From the NCBI GenBank assembly GCA_965262055.1, contig CBDHEI010000002.1:2728001-2792000 (forward strand): a stretch of 64,000 nt of DNA, in the 5' to 3' direction. The position numbers were made by a program, and so were the translations under genes. Position 1 is the stretch's first letter; the number at the start of each line of letters is the position of its first letter. Below the pieces are notes generated by a model that was not told the origin of the DNA, did no database searches, and saw nothing but the letters and a program-made list of their open reading frames with translations. Source of the stretch: G958296245 sp965262055. GTDB taxonomy: Bacteria; Chloroflexota; Dehalococcoidia; Lucifugimonadales; G958296245. Below, piece after piece: positions 48,597 through 56,889 of the stretch.

Positions 48597-51500
48597 TCAG
48601 GCGGCGATTGCCAGGTCCTTGTGGCGAGTGTCGATGCCGACCACCTCGCCAATAGCCACGTTGCGCTGGTAGCACAGGACCTGGTGCGTCCCGATGCTCT
48701 CGGCGCAGGCCGTGCAGAAGGCGGTGACAAGCTCGGCGTGGTTGGCGACGGTCATCCGCCGCACCAGCATCGAGCCGCCGTCCGGCAGTGTGTGGCGGTA
48801 GAGCATGACCGAGGGGTCCCGCCGCTCCGCCTCCGTCGCGGGCCGGAAGAAATGGGGCTGCCCCGACCGGCAGAGGTGCTGCGAGCGTAGGGTAGGCCGC
48901 CGGCGAGTTACTCCGTGTACCGGAGCACTTTTCCGTCGGCCCCCCTCCGAACCGGACGTGCGGCTTTCACCGCATCCGGCTCTCCAGTGTCAGTTGGGTG
49001 AGGGTAGATGTGTCAGCGTTGCGCGACGTCGGTGGACGTCTCGTGGTAGGGCTGTAGCGTAATGTGGTCTACTTCGTGCTACGCCGGTGCTGCCGATAGA
49101 CACGCCATGTTTGGTCACCGAGGTCTATACGGTAGCGATAGGTGCGACCTTTTAGGTGGACGCTTTCGCCAGCCATTGGGAACGGGTAGTCGATGAGTCT
49201 GGTTCCGTGACTACCCGGCATTTTGGCGAAGGCGGACAACACCCACGGGGGGATGTCATCCGTGTTTCGGTTGGTACCGATTAGCTCCCATTGGTTGGGA
49301 TTCCGCCGGAAAGGCCACATGTGCCCCTCCTAGAGTTGCGATTATCCCAAGTGTACCATGGGGCCGTATTCAATTGTATTGCTGACACTACTTGCTTCAC
49401 TTACTTTGGCTTGCGCGGTTGCCAGTCGCCGCCGTGGGCGTTTAGGTGACACGTCCGGCAGACCACGAGGGTCTTGCGTTTTCGCGCCGCCATGATTTGT
49501 ACCCACTTGGGCTTCTCCCGTTGGCCTTTCACGTTCAAGTCGCGAAGTGCGCGGACATGGTGGACTTCGACATCCACCGTTGAGCCGCACATCTCACATT
49601 CGTCCGCTAGGAGCCGTTTGACAAGCTCGTTGCGTTCAAACCTGTACCGTTGGGGCTTCTGGTCGGCGAGAACTGCCTGCCGGTTCCGCTTCAGGGGTAT
49701 GCCACCGAACTGTGCCACCAGTGGGCGTTTCCCATTGCCCCGCTGGACTTCGACCTTGAGGCAAGCCCGTTCCCCGTGCTCGGTTAGTGCGGTGCTCCGG
49801 TAGCGCCGGAACACCTTCCGGGTCGTGGTTTTGTGCTTGCTCGCAAGGGTTTTGGTCAGCGACTGTCCCATGACCCATTGCAATTTCCCGAAGTGGGAGA
49901 CGTTCTGGGCCAGCAGGTAGTACTGAACGACGCCCCGGAACTCCGATTGATACTTGCTCACGATGGAATAGTCCTCATCGTGTATCAGCACGCTGCGGTG
50001 TGCCGGTTTGCCGTTGCTCATGTAGGCTTGGCAGTGTTGCTCGATGACTTTGGCGGGAACTCGTAAGCCGATACGACCATTGACGCTGCGCCGACCTGTG
50101 TGGTCGAGCTTGTCGTTGACCTGCTGGTTCACGAATTCATAGCCGAGGAACTTGGCCGCCTGGCTGGTGGCATGGGTTATGAGGGTCTTTTCCCTGGATA
50201 GCTCCAGCTTGAGTGTATCGCGCAGGAACGTCTTCAGGGACTCTTTTATCTGCTCGGCTTCGGCTTTTGGCCCACTAAAGCCCAGCACGAAGTCGTCTGC
50301 GTATCGGACGTATCGGAGCCTGCGGAATCCAGGGTCATGAGGATCGACTGACGGGAGTTGTTGCATCTGCTTGCGCAGTTGCGCCGCCAGCGTGTAGTTC
50401 CCCTTTTCCTTCTGGTACGCCATTCGGCCCTTCAACGCATTCCACGGACGGTTGACTCTTCGGGCTGTGCCACGGGTATGTGCTGGAATCAGCACCCTTT
50501 CGACGAATCTGTCCAACCGGTTTAAGTAGACGTTGGCGAGGATTGGGCTGACCACGCCGCCTTGCGGCGTACCGCTCAGGGTGCGGCCATAGTGCCAATC
50601 CTCCATGTAACCCGCCTTCAGTAAGTACTTGAGCAGGTTGAGGAAACGGTTGTCGTGAAGCTTTTCTCCGAGCGCCGACAGCATGACCTCATGGTCGATG
50701 TTGTCGAAGCACCCCTTGATGTCGCCCTCGACGAACCAGCGGACACCGGTCCAGTGAGTGACCACCTCGCCCAAAGCGGTGTGGCACCCCCGGTCGGGCC
50801 GGAAGCCGTGGGAATGGTCGGAGAACTGCGGCTCGTAGTAGGCTTCCAGAATCATCCGGATGACCTCCTGAAGCAGCTTGTCCGTCCACGTCGGTATGCC
50901 CAAGGCGCGGGTATTGCCGTTAGGCTTGGGAATGTTCACCCGTCGCACCGGCGTCCATCGGAACCGCTCGTAACGAAGCTCGTCGATGATGCGGTCGATT
51001 TTCGCCAGTGACATACCGTCCACGGTCTCTGCGGTGGTTCCCTTGGTCATCGCTCCCTGGTTTGAGTAGAGACGACCGTAGGCCCGCAGGTAGAGTTCCC
51101 GGTTGTATAGCAGCCGATAGATGTTCTCCAGCGGCAATCCTCGTTCTCCGCGTTCGCGTATGACGTTCAGTACAGTTTCGGCTGGTCTCATCCTGAGTAC
51201 CTCCCTGTCGTATTCCGTCGTTGACACCTGCCCTCCTTCGCCATGTACCGGGCTTTCCCCGGCTCGGACTACTACGAGGGCTCCGTGACCATAGGGGTCT
51301 CCCCCCGTAGGCCATCCCGCGTTCCGTTTGACATAGGACGTCCGAGCGCGACTGTAGGTGCCCCGTTCGTTCCCTTGAATGACCACATCGGTCATCGCCC
51401 ACTCACCGGAGGTGCACCGGTCACGACGACCGGCCAGTGCAATGAGTGGCGCCGGGTTACAAGCGTTCTACCGGCGGGCGGCAATAACACCATCTAGGAA

Positions 51501-51820
51501 CTGGGGTTCAGGCAATCAAGCTTTCACCGTATCGCGCGGGCCTTGCGGAACCGGCCGTACAACACTTTCAGACCGTAGCCGCTTTACCGACATGCTACTT
51601 TCCCCCTAGGCTTTCGCTTTGAGGTGGGTCGGTTGGCCCAGAAACTTCCTCCGAGTTTCTCCCGATTGAGTCGGGGATCCTATGCCGCGTTACGCGGCGC
51701 ACCGTCGTGCTCGCAGTAGCGGCAGGTCTTCCCGTCGGGGGAGAACCGCTGCCATGCCCCGTGGTTGCGCTGTCCGCGCCTCTTGTTGTTGCGCTTGGCC
51801 CGCTTCAGCGTCCTATCCAT
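48597..51820 (-). CDS. Cys-rich protein gene split by a group II intron (two exons)
   Basis: Exon 1 (51703-51820) encodes 'MDRTLKRAKRNNKRRGQRNH...CRYCEHD' plus one base of the next codon. Exon 2 (48597-48886) supplies the rest. Joining at GACG|GCTCG gives Gly and continues 'SQHLCRSGQPHFFRPATEAE' then 'MLYRHTLPDGGSM...FCTACAESIG...'. The product is 135 residues, with CxxC pairs suggesting zinc binding. Exon lengths (118 + 290 = 408) are a multiple of three. The start codon overlaps the stop of the 51813 gene. Without splicing no full product can be made. Function unknown. Confidence 0.85.
48949..48982 (-). ncRNA. Group II intron domain V
   Basis: Read on the minus strand it is a 34-base hairpin: GAGCCGGATGCG, the loop-side GTGAAAGC, CGCACGTCCGGTTC, with the paired ends and bulge usual for domain V. 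This is the catalytic core hairpin. It sits 62 bases before the 3' splice site. Confidence 0.85.
49069..49320 (-). CDS. Small passenger ORF inside the group II intron
   Basis: The 83-residue frame 'MWPFRRNPNQWELIGTNRNT...' lies between the maturase stop (49401) and domain V. AGGAGGGGCAC directly precedes the ATG, one of the best ribosome-binding sites here. The tail 'VHLKGRTYRYRIDLGDQTWR' is basic with alternating residues, like a small beta-barrel nucleic-acid-binding protein; I cannot name a family. It is not a usual intron component, so it may be captured host or element DNA. Confidence 0.55.
   Translation of the reverse strand: MWPFRRNPNQWELIGTNRNTDDIPPWVLSAFAKMPGSHGTRLIDYPFPMAGESVHLKGRTYRYRIDLGDQTWRVYRQHRRSTK
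49401..51191 (-). CDS. ltrA: Group II intron reverse transcriptase/maturase with HNH endonuclease domain
   Basis: The 596-residue product has the RT region with 'GIPTWTDKLLQEVIRMILEA', 'GFRPDRGCHTAL', 'EGDIKGCFDNIDH', 'GTPQGGVVSPILANVYL' and the active site 'RYADDFVLGF'; a maturase X domain follows, and the C-terminal HNH is 'CEMCGSTVDVEVHHVRALRD' with 'CRTCHLNAHGGD'. It aids splicing and mobility by target-primed reverse transcription. The ATG at 51189-51191 (MRPAETVLNVI) follows GGGAGGTACTCAGG; the frame is open further upstream into domain I without homology. The catalytic residues are intact. Confidence 0.93.
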   Translation of the reverse strand: MRPAETVLNVIRERGERGLPLENIYRLLYNRELYLRAYGRLYSNQGAMTKGTTAETVDGMSLAKIDRIIDELRYERFRWTPVRRVNIPKPNGNTRALGIPTWTDKLLQEVIRMILEAYYEPQFSDHSHGFRPDRGCHTALGEVVTHWTGVRWFVEGDIKGCFDNIDHEVMLSALGEKLHDNRFLNLLKYLLKAGYMEDWHYGRTLSGTPQGGVVSPILANVYLNRLDRFVERVLIPAHTRGTARRVNRPWNALKGRMAYQKEKGNYTLAAQLRKQMQQLPSVDPHDPGFRRLRYVRYADDFVLGFSGPKAEAEQIKESLKTFLRDTLKLELSREKTLITHATSQAAKFLGYEFVNQQVNDKLDHTGRRSVNGRIGLRVPAKVIEQHCQAYMSNGKPAHRSVLIHDEDYSIVSKYQSEFRGVVQYYLLAQNVSHFGKLQWVMGQSLTKTLASKHKTTTRKVFRRYRSTALTEHGERACLKVEVQRGNGKRPLVAQFGGIPLKRNRQAVLADQKPQRYRFERNELVKRLLADECEMCGSTVDVEVHHVRALRDLNVKGQREKPKWVQIMAARKRKTLVVCRTCHLNAHGGDWQPRKPK

Positions 51821-52439
51821 CGGACGCCTCCCTGGGCAGCGTCAGCCTGCCCGACGCAACGGCGTCGGACAGGTCGTCCCGCAGCTTCTTGGCCTTGGGA
51901 GAGCACCGGTAGGCGGAGACGCCCACCGATTGCAGGGGGACTATCTCCTCTTCCTCGATGCCCCGCTGCCAGAGCCAGCCCGCCCAGGAGCCGTGGAGGG
52001 GGAGCGGGCTGCGCTTGTCGAGGAACCGGTGATGGAGAGCCGGGGCCGCCTCCTCCGACTGCGCCAGCAGGAGGAAGGAGTCCTTCTCGTAGCCGTACTC
52101 CGCCGTTTTTGTGTAGACGAGCGCGTGCCATCCGCCGCTCGCCGGCAGGCGGGCGATCTTGGTCGTCCAGGTGCCTACGGTCTCGTGGGGAATCTGGCAC
52201 CGCTGGTAGCCGCCGCTGAGGGCCATCCCGTCGGCGCCCTTGATGATGTGGGCAACGTCCGGGGGCTGCTTGAGCAGCGAGGCCCAGATCGCCTTGAGCG
52301 CCGTCTGGGAGCCGACCATCGAGACGAACCAGAGGCCGTCCGTCAGGTCGTCGCGGGCGAAGGCGTCGGCGGTTGCCGAGAACCCCCCGGCAGTGATGGT
52401 GTAGAGGTCTTCGGGGTCGATGGTGTGAGTCTGCAACAT
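51813..52439 (-). CDS. Uncharacterised conjugative-element protein
   Basis: The 208-residue protein ('MLQTHTIDPEDLYTITAGGF...') has no domain I can name; the segment 'AADAFARDDLTDGLWFVSMV' and a C-terminal 'PKAKKLRDDLSDAVASGRLT' appear helical. AGGAGACTGCCC precedes the ATG at 52437-52439, and the stop overlaps the start of the intron-split gene by eight bases. It lies downstream of the RadC gene and is co-directional with it. Confidence 0.55.
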   Translation of the reverse strand: MLQTHTIDPEDLYTITAGGFSATADAFARDDLTDGLWFVSMVGSQTALKAIWASLLKQPPDVAHIIKGADGMALSGGYQRCQIPHETVGTWTTKIARLPASGGWHALVYTKTAEYGYEKDSFLLLAQSEEAAPALHHRFLDKRSPLPLHGSWAGWLWQRGIEEEEIVPLQSVGVSAYRCSPKAKKLRDDLSDAVASGRLTLPREASDG

Positions 52440-52522
52440 GGGCAGTCTCCTTTCGTTCCTTGATGTGGGTGATGCAAGCGCGGGAGGGTGTCCCCCGCGT
52501 GAGAGCCTGACGGCGTGGGCCG

Positions 52523-53029
52523 TCAGGACATGAGGCCCCGTTCCTTGAGGCTGACGAACCGCTCGCCGCCGATGACGATGTGGTCCAGCAGCTCGATGTC
52601 CAGCAGCTTGCCCGCCTGGACCAGCTCGCGGGTGAGGGCCGCGTCCTCCGGGCTGGGCGTCGGGTCCTGGCTGGGGTGGTTGTGGCTGACGATGATGCTG
52701 GGGACGGCCTCGATGACCGCCGGGCGGAAGACCTCGGCGTTCCTCACGATGGCCGAGGACACGTTGCCCTGGTAGATGATCCGCTGGCCCACCACCTGGT
52801 TCCTGGTGTTGAGCAGCAGCACCCGAAGCTGCTCCTGGGCGAGGCCGGACATCTCCGGCCCCAGCAGCTTCCGCACGTCTTCGGGGCAGTTGATGGAGGG
52901 CGGGTCCTCCGGGCCTTCCGGCCTCGTCTCCACGTCGTAGCGCACCGCCAGCTCCCCCAGCAGGCTCAGGTTGATGCGGAGCGCGTTCAGCAGAACAGCG
53001 TCCTTGGTGAAAGTCTTCTTCCTGGTCAT
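52523..53029 (-). CDS. radC: RadC-family JAB-domain protein
   Basis: The 168-residue protein has a single RadC/JAB domain: 'EQLRVLLLNTRNQVVGQRII', 'AVPSIIVSHNHPSQDPTPSP' with the JAMM HxH...S...D pattern, and 'HIVIGGERFVSLKERGLMS'. RadC-like genes are frequent on mobile elements near ssb and anti-restriction genes; the biochemical role is unsettled. It lacks the N-terminal HhH part of chromosomal RadC, as mobile-element versions often do. Confidence 0.85.
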   Translation of the reverse strand: MTRKKTFTKDAVLLNALRINLSLLGELAVRYDVETRPEGPEDPPSINCPEDVRKLLGPEMSGLAQEQLRVLLLNTRNQVVGQRIIYQGNVSSAIVRNAEVFRPAVIEAVPSIIVSHNHPSQDPTPSPEDAALTRELVQAGKLLDIELLDHIVIGGERFVSLKERGLMS

Positions 53030-53063
53030 GTCGGCCTCCTTCGCTATCGGTTAGAACAAAGAG

Positions 53064-53096
53064 CGGGGCCGCCCCCTGTAGTGGGAAGCGGCCCCG
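53064..53096 (-). repeat. Leader stem-loop, GGGGCGGCCCCG family, member 1
   Basis: CGGGGCCGC (53064-53072) pairs exactly with GCGGCCCCG (53088-53096). It lies between the ssb stop and the radC start. On the minus strand the 3' arm is followed by CTCTTTGTTC and then the radC ribosome-binding site. Confidence 0.6.
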
Positions 53097-53136
53097 TGGC
53101 GCGCCTTCGGGAAGGTGTCGCTCTGCGGTTGTGGGA

Positions 53137-53520
53137 CTAGAAGGGAGAGGCGCCGACCGGCTGCTCGATGTCCGCGGCGTCGCCGGTGCCGTTCCCGCCC
53201 TTGGAGTCGAGGAACACGACCTCGGAGGCGTGAATCTCGGTGCGGTGGCGGCGCTGGCCGTCGTCGCCCTCCCAGCTGTTCTGGACGAGGCGGCCCGCGA
53301 CGTAGACGCGCTGGCCCGTCCCAACGTACTGGTTCACGGCCTCGGCAGTGGCGCCCCAGACCACGATGTTGTGCCAATCCGTCTCGTTCTCGGCGTCCTT
53401 GCGGTAGCGGTCGGTCGCCAGCCGAAGCTTGGTGACGGCGGTGCCGCCGGGGGTGTACTGCATCTCCGGGTCCGTTCCAACCCTGCCCAAGAGCTCTACC
53501 TTGTTGATGGTGCGTGACAT
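53137..53520 (-). CDS. ssb: Single-stranded DNA-binding protein
   Basis: A 127-residue OB-fold SSB: 'INKVELLGRVGTDPEMQYTP', 'VTKLRLATDR', 'DWHNIVVWGATAEAVNQYVG', 'GQRVYVAGRLVQNSWEGDDG'. The C-terminal tail is short, 'EQPVGASPF', and keeps a terminal Pro-Phe but without the long acidic tip. The ATG at 53518-53520 follows AAGGAGAATCAC. It coats single-stranded DNA during replication or transfer of the element and sits among Rad52-, primase- and RecB-like genes. Confidence 0.93.
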   Translation of the reverse strand: MSRTINKVELLGRVGTDPEMQYTPGGTAVTKLRLATDRYRKDAENETDWHNIVVWGATAEAVNQYVGTGQRVYVAGRLVQNSWEGDDGQRRHRTEIHASEVVFLDSKGGNGTGDAADIEQPVGASPF

Positions 53521-53577
53521 GTGATTCTCCTTGTGTGTGTAGTGGCGCGGTGTTGCCGCGCCCGTCTTGAATGAGAG

Positions 53578-53611
53578 CGGGGCCGCCCCTATAGAAGGGA
53601 AGACGGCCCCG
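53578..53611 (-). repeat. Leader stem-loop, GGGGCGGCCCCG family, member 2
   Basis: CGGGGCCG (53578-53585) pairs with CGGCCCCG (53604-53611). It lies between the RecB-like nuclease stop and the ssb start. A further small hairpin GCGCGG/CCGCGC lies closer to ssb (about 53546-53561). Confidence 0.6.
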
Positions 53612-53637
53612 TCCTGCGCTCCCAACAGGGGAAGCGT

Positions 53638-54738
53638 CTAGGTGTTCACCCGCACGTACTCAGACTCGCTCTCGGTGACGATCTCGGCCCGGACCTCCGG
53701 GTCGAGTGCCTCGTTGAGCCTACGGTGGTTCACCGAGTACCTGGTGGAGCTGACGAGGGTGACCGTCCGGCCCCCCACCGTCGCTTTCGAGTCGCCCTGC
53801 CGGCGCATCCACGCCTTCAGGGTGTCCAGCGCGGCGCGCTTGGCCTTCTCGGGCTCCTTGATGGATTCCTGAGCCTCTGCGTAGGCCGTCACCGCGTCCC
53901 GTGCCTCTTCGTCGCTCACCTCCTTGTCCTCTATCTCCGTCTCCTCGCTCGCTTCCGCCATTCCCGGCAGGCAGACCGCCAGGAAGGGGCAGCTTCGGCA
54001 CTGCCAGCTATCGGCCGAGAAGTCCCGCTCCGGCAGCGCGTCGGGGTCAAGCCCGCTCCGGACGTGGTGAGCGGCAAGCTCACCGAGCCACTCGCTGGCG
54101 TCTTGCAAGGCCCGCTCCAGCCGTGCGGCCGGAATCCGCTCCCAGTCCCAGGTGCGAGCCCCCGTGTCCATCGTGGCGATCACCGCGTCCCGCAGGTCGC
54201 CGAACTCGCCGAGCGAGTAGAAGGCGGCCTGGGCCACCGACGCCGGGTGGCTGCGCTCGGCTCCCAGCGTCCGCCAGCGCTTGAACGCCTCCGGTCCCCG
54301 CGTCTTGATCTCGACGACCATCGGGTCGCCATAGGCCGGAGCTTCCGGTTCCTCGTCGAAGAGGAACAGCTGCGGGGCAGCCGCTTCGTCCCCCTCCACC
54401 GGCATCCGCACCGTGCCGTCCGGGTGGCCCGTGACCAGCAGGTTGGGGCCTACCCGCACCGCCACCTGCTTCGGGTCCTGGGGGTCGGGGGCATCGACCT
54501 TCCAGCCCGCCCGCTCCATCGCCCGCACCACCACCGGCTCAAGGGCGTTGCCCGCCTCCATCGCCGTCAGCGAGGACTCGCTGGGGGGATTCATGGCCTC
54601 GTAGCCGGTGGCTGCGTACCAGAGGGCGCGGCGGCAGCCCAGGGCTGACGATGCCCGCACCTCCATGTTGCCGTCGTCGTCGAACCGCGCCGCAGGGCGA
54701 GAGAAGACCTCCGCCCGCTCGTCAATCGTCGTTACCAT
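53638..54738 (-). CDS. RecB/Cas4-like PD-(D/E)XK nuclease
   Basis: The 366-residue protein carries 'SSALGCRRALWYAATGYEAM' at the N-terminus, the nuclease core 'VTGHPDGTV' then 'PMVVEIKTRG' (D...ExK motif), 'QAAFYSLGE', and a C-terminal 'CRSCPFLAVC' Cys set, which together suggest an iron-sulfur RecB/Cas4-like exonuclease. It probably processes DNA ends for the Rad52-type annealing protein. AGGAGGCGACGACG precedes the ATG at 54736-54738. Confidence 0.75.
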   Translation of the reverse strand: MVTTIDERAEVFSRPAARFDDDGNMEVRASSALGCRRALWYAATGYEAMNPPSESSLTAMEAGNALEPVVVRAMERAGWKVDAPDPQDPKQVAVRVGPNLLVTGHPDGTVRMPVEGDEAAAPQLFLFDEEPEAPAYGDPMVVEIKTRGPEAFKRWRTLGAERSHPASVAQAAFYSLGEFGDLRDAVIATMDTGARTWDWERIPAARLERALQDASEWLGELAAHHVRSGLDPDALPERDFSADSWQCRSCPFLAVCLPGMAEASEETEIEDKEVSDEEARDAVTAYAEAQESIKEPEKAKRAALDTLKAWMRRQGDSKATVGGRTVTLVSSTRYSVNHRRLNEALDPEVRAEIVTESESEYVRVNT

Positions 54739-54767
54739 CGTCGTCGCCTCCTTCCTGTAAGTGAGAA

Positions 54768-54798
54768 GCGGGGCCGCCCCCGAAGGAGACAGCCCCGC
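54768..54798 (-). repeat. Leader stem-loop, GGGGCGGCCCCG family, member 3
   Basis: GCGGGGC (54768-54774) pairs with GCCCCGC (54792-54798). It lies between the TSCPD gene stop and the nuclease start, with AGGAAGGAGG following on the minus strand. Confidence 0.6.
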
Positions 54799-54821
54799 CT
54801 CGATGCTGGTGTCCTGGCCGT

Positions 54822-55238
54822 TCATGCGGCCGCTTTCATCTCAATCGCCGCCTCTTGCACCGTCTCCGCCTCCCGCTCCTCCCTGGCCCGCAGGTGGGCC
54901 TTGAGGATGTGCGCTATCCCGTCGCCGAGGCCGAGCACCGCAACGCTCTTGCCGTCGGGCATCGTGTTGAAGAAGGGCTGCATCTCGGCTATCCCCTGGC
55001 ACTGGTCAATCACCTCTTCGAGGGGAGTCCCGCGCCGCAGGTGCAGGGAGATCAACCGGCAGGCCAGCTCGGTGACGCCGTGCTGGAAGCTGCCTCCCTT
55101 CCCCAGCCAGCCGAACACCTCGAAGGGCTCTCCGTCCTCGTCCGTCGAGACGGTGACGTAGAGGTTGCCGAACTCCGTCTGGAGCTTGGTCGTTGTGCTG
55201 GGCAGGGTGCGGGGCCTGGGCCGTGTCGTCGCGGTCAT
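54822..55238 (-). CDS. Orphan TSCPD-domain protein
   Basis: The 138-residue protein has 'GNLYVTVSTDEDGEPFEVFG' and 'WLGKGGSFQHGVTELACRLI' followed by 'SLHLRRGTPLEEVIDQC', the TSCPD fold found at the end of class II ribonucleotide reductases and as free small proteins on phages and plasmids. The key Cys is seen in 'LACRLI'. No reductase gene is nearby. The start overlaps the DUF7007 stop by four bases. Confidence 0.75.
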   Translation of the reverse strand: MTATTRPRPRTLPSTTTKLQTEFGNLYVTVSTDEDGEPFEVFGWLGKGGSFQHGVTELACRLISLHLRRGTPLEEVIDQCQGIAEMQPFFNTMPDGKSVAVLGLGDGIAHILKAHLRAREEREAETVQEAAIEMKAAA

Positions 55239-55741
55239 GGCCTGCCCCCTTCCGCACGGCAGAGCGGGAGCGTCTGGCTGCACTCGACGGCCTTCAGCTT
55301 CCCGTAGGCCCGCACCATCTCGGCGTCGCCCACGAAGGACTCGGCCTCGATGCGGGTGTCGAACCGCCCGAACGGGTCCGTCCCGAAGCCGCTCCGGTAG
55401 GCGACGGCGTGGTAGTGGATGCCCGGCGGGCAGTCGCGGAGGTGCGGGAGGGCCGGAGCGTAGCGGTCGAAGTAGCCCGCCACCTTCAGGGCCATCTCCC
55501 TTTCGTTGTCGTCGCCCAGGCCGAGGAGCGTCCTGACGATGGGCTCCTCGCAGTCCTCCTCGGCGAAGGTGGGCGTGAACATGGCGGACCGGACGCAGTC
55601 GGGGATTTCGGCCCACCGCTCGCGGCTGAGCTTCAGCCCGCCGTGGCTGGGCGTCCAGACCCGCCAGACGCCCTCGGCCAGCTCCTCGATGTCGTGTGTC
55701 CAACCCCAGGGGGTGCTTACCAAGGTCTCAGTCGTTGTCAT
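55235..55741 (-). CDS. DUF7007-like protein
   Basis: The 168-residue protein has 'STPWGWTHDIEELAEGVWRV' followed by 'WTPSHGGLKLSRERWAEIPD', the pattern of DUF7007 proteins found on conjugative elements and phages, with no known role. The C-terminal half ends with two Cys residues. It is coupled with the TSCPD gene through an ATGA overlap. Confidence 0.65.
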   Translation of the reverse strand: MTTTETLVSTPWGWTHDIEELAEGVWRVWTPSHGGLKLSRERWAEIPDCVRSAMFTPTFAEEDCEEPIVRTLLGLGDDNEREMALKVAGYFDRYAPALPHLRDCPPGIHYHAVAYRSGFGTDPFGRFDTRIEAESFVGDAEMVRAYGKLKAVECSQTLPLCRAEGGRP

Positions 55742-55772
55742 GGCTCGTAGCCTCCTTGTCCTGTAGTGAAGG

Positions 55773-55804
55773 AGCGGGGCCGCCCCCGAAGAGACGACCC
55801 CGCT
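55773..55804 (-). repeat. Leader stem-loop, GGGGCGGCCCCG family, member 4
   Basis: AGCGGGG (55773-55779) pairs with CCCCGCT (55798-55804). It lies between the Rad52-like gene stop and the DUF7007 start; TTCACTACAGGA follows on the minus strand as in member 3. Confidence 0.6.
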
Positions 55805-55831
55805 CGATTGCGAACCCGATGGACCGGCAGA

Positions 55832-56704
55832 CTAGGCGGCCTGGGGCTGCTGCATCTGCCGGAGCTTGTTGGCGGCGGCCTCCACCAGCGGCCCGAGCTC
55901 GGCGGCCGTCAGGTCGTCGAGGCTCTTGCCCGTCCGGTCCACCACGGCCGTCCGCACCTGGTCCTCGTCGAGGCCCTGCTCGGATGCGATCTCGATGAGC
56001 CGCTTCCGCAGCTTCTCGGCCTGCGCGTCGGCCCGGTCGTTGGCCTGGCTCCTGCTGGAGTTGCCGTTGGATTGGGACTGGACGGACCTGCCGTTGGACG
56101 GGGCGGGAACGCGCTGCGGTTGCGGCTGGTTGCCGACCTGCGGCTGGTCCCCGTAGAAGCCGTTGCCGAACTGCGCCCCGAAGCTGCGGAACGCCCGCTT
56201 CAATCCGTCAGTGACCGCTCCCTTGATGGCCGTGTCGTGACCGTCGAAGTTGTCCTCGGCCACCGGGTGGACTCCTATGTCGGTGCGGGGCAGCGCGCCC
56301 GCGACGGAGACCCGCACCGGTGCGCTGTAGCCCTGTTCCACCTTCACCTCGCCGGTCTGGGGGTTGACCGTCTCGATCCGGCGCAGGGTGACGTCGCCGA
56401 CCAGCTCGTAGCCCCAGCCGCCGTAGCCGAATATCCGGTTGGCCTGGGCGATGACGATGTGGCCTTCGAGGTAGTCGAAGGACTTGCCGCCGCGCCCCTT
56501 GCGCTGGGAGGCCAGCGCGGGTTCGAGGGGCTGTCCGAGCGCCTGCGTTACGGCGGGCGAGAGCCCGTCCCAGAGCAGCTCGTGCTCGGCGGGGATGGCG
56601 GCGTCGGGCTTGTGCCCGTTGCCGTTCCGGGCGACGACCGCGGTGTCCTTGTGGACGCCGTTCGCGCTCCCGTTTCCATTGTTGCTTCCGTTCTTGTTGA
56701 ACAT
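55832..56704 (-). CDS. Rad52-family DNA annealing protein
   Basis: The 290-residue protein has the Rad52/22 core: 'SFDYLEGHIVIAQANRIFGY', 'GWGYELVGDVTLRRIE', 'GYSAPVRVSVAG' and the strongly conserved 'DTAIKGAVTDGLKRAFRSFG', 'AQFGNGFYG'. An Asn/Gly-rich start and a Gln/Ser-rich linker flank it; the C-terminal 60 residues are helical. It anneals complementary single strands and, with the RecB-like nuclease and SSB, would form a single-strand annealing recombination set for the element. Confidence 0.88.
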   Translation of the reverse strand: MFNKNGSNNGNGSANGVHKDTAVVARNGNGHKPDAAIPAEHELLWDGLSPAVTQALGQPLEPALASQRKGRGGKSFDYLEGHIVIAQANRIFGYGGWGYELVGDVTLRRIETVNPQTGEVKVEQGYSAPVRVSVAGALPRTDIGVHPVAEDNFDGHDTAIKGAVTDGLKRAFRSFGAQFGNGFYGDQPQVGNQPQPQRVPAPSNGRSVQSQSNGNSSRSQANDRADAQAEKLRKRLIEIASEQGLDEDQVRTAVVDRTGKSLDDLTAAELGPLVEAAANKLRQMQQPQAA

Positions 56705-56889
56705 CTCAATCTCCTTCTTGTCTGTGTGGTGTGTTCCTGTAGCGAATGGCCGATGGGCGGACTCCCCCTATGGGAATCCGTGGGCGGGCAAAGCCCGTCG
56801 TGCATTGGGCATAGGGCCTCCTGGGTGGTGAGAGTGGGGACGGTGAGGGGGGCGGACGGGGAAGCCCGCAGAGGAGCGGCGGGGAGCCG
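56705..56889. other. Leader between primase and Rad52-like genes
   Basis: No gene. GCGGACTCCCCC and GGGAATCCGT around 56757-56781 can pair imperfectly and resemble the stem-loops ahead of other genes of this array, but the match is weaker. AGGAGATTGAG then precedes the Rad52-like start. Confidence 0.35.

Larger units (their letters stand above)
48887..51702 (-). mobile_element. Group II intron (2816 bases)
   Basis: The 5' end on the minus strand is GTGCGCC at 51702 and the 3' end ...CCCTAC at 48887. It holds a full maturase gene, domain V at 48949-48982, a domain VI-like stem closing towards 48897 and a second small ORF. The exons on both sides join in frame, which supports these borders. 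Orientation matches the interrupted gene, so splicing from its mRNA is possible. Confidence 0.88.

Noticed and set aside
53545..53561. Rho-independent terminator ahead of ssb
   Set aside because: GCGCGG and CCGCGC can pair, but no T-run follows on the minus strand; it is listed only as part of the leader.
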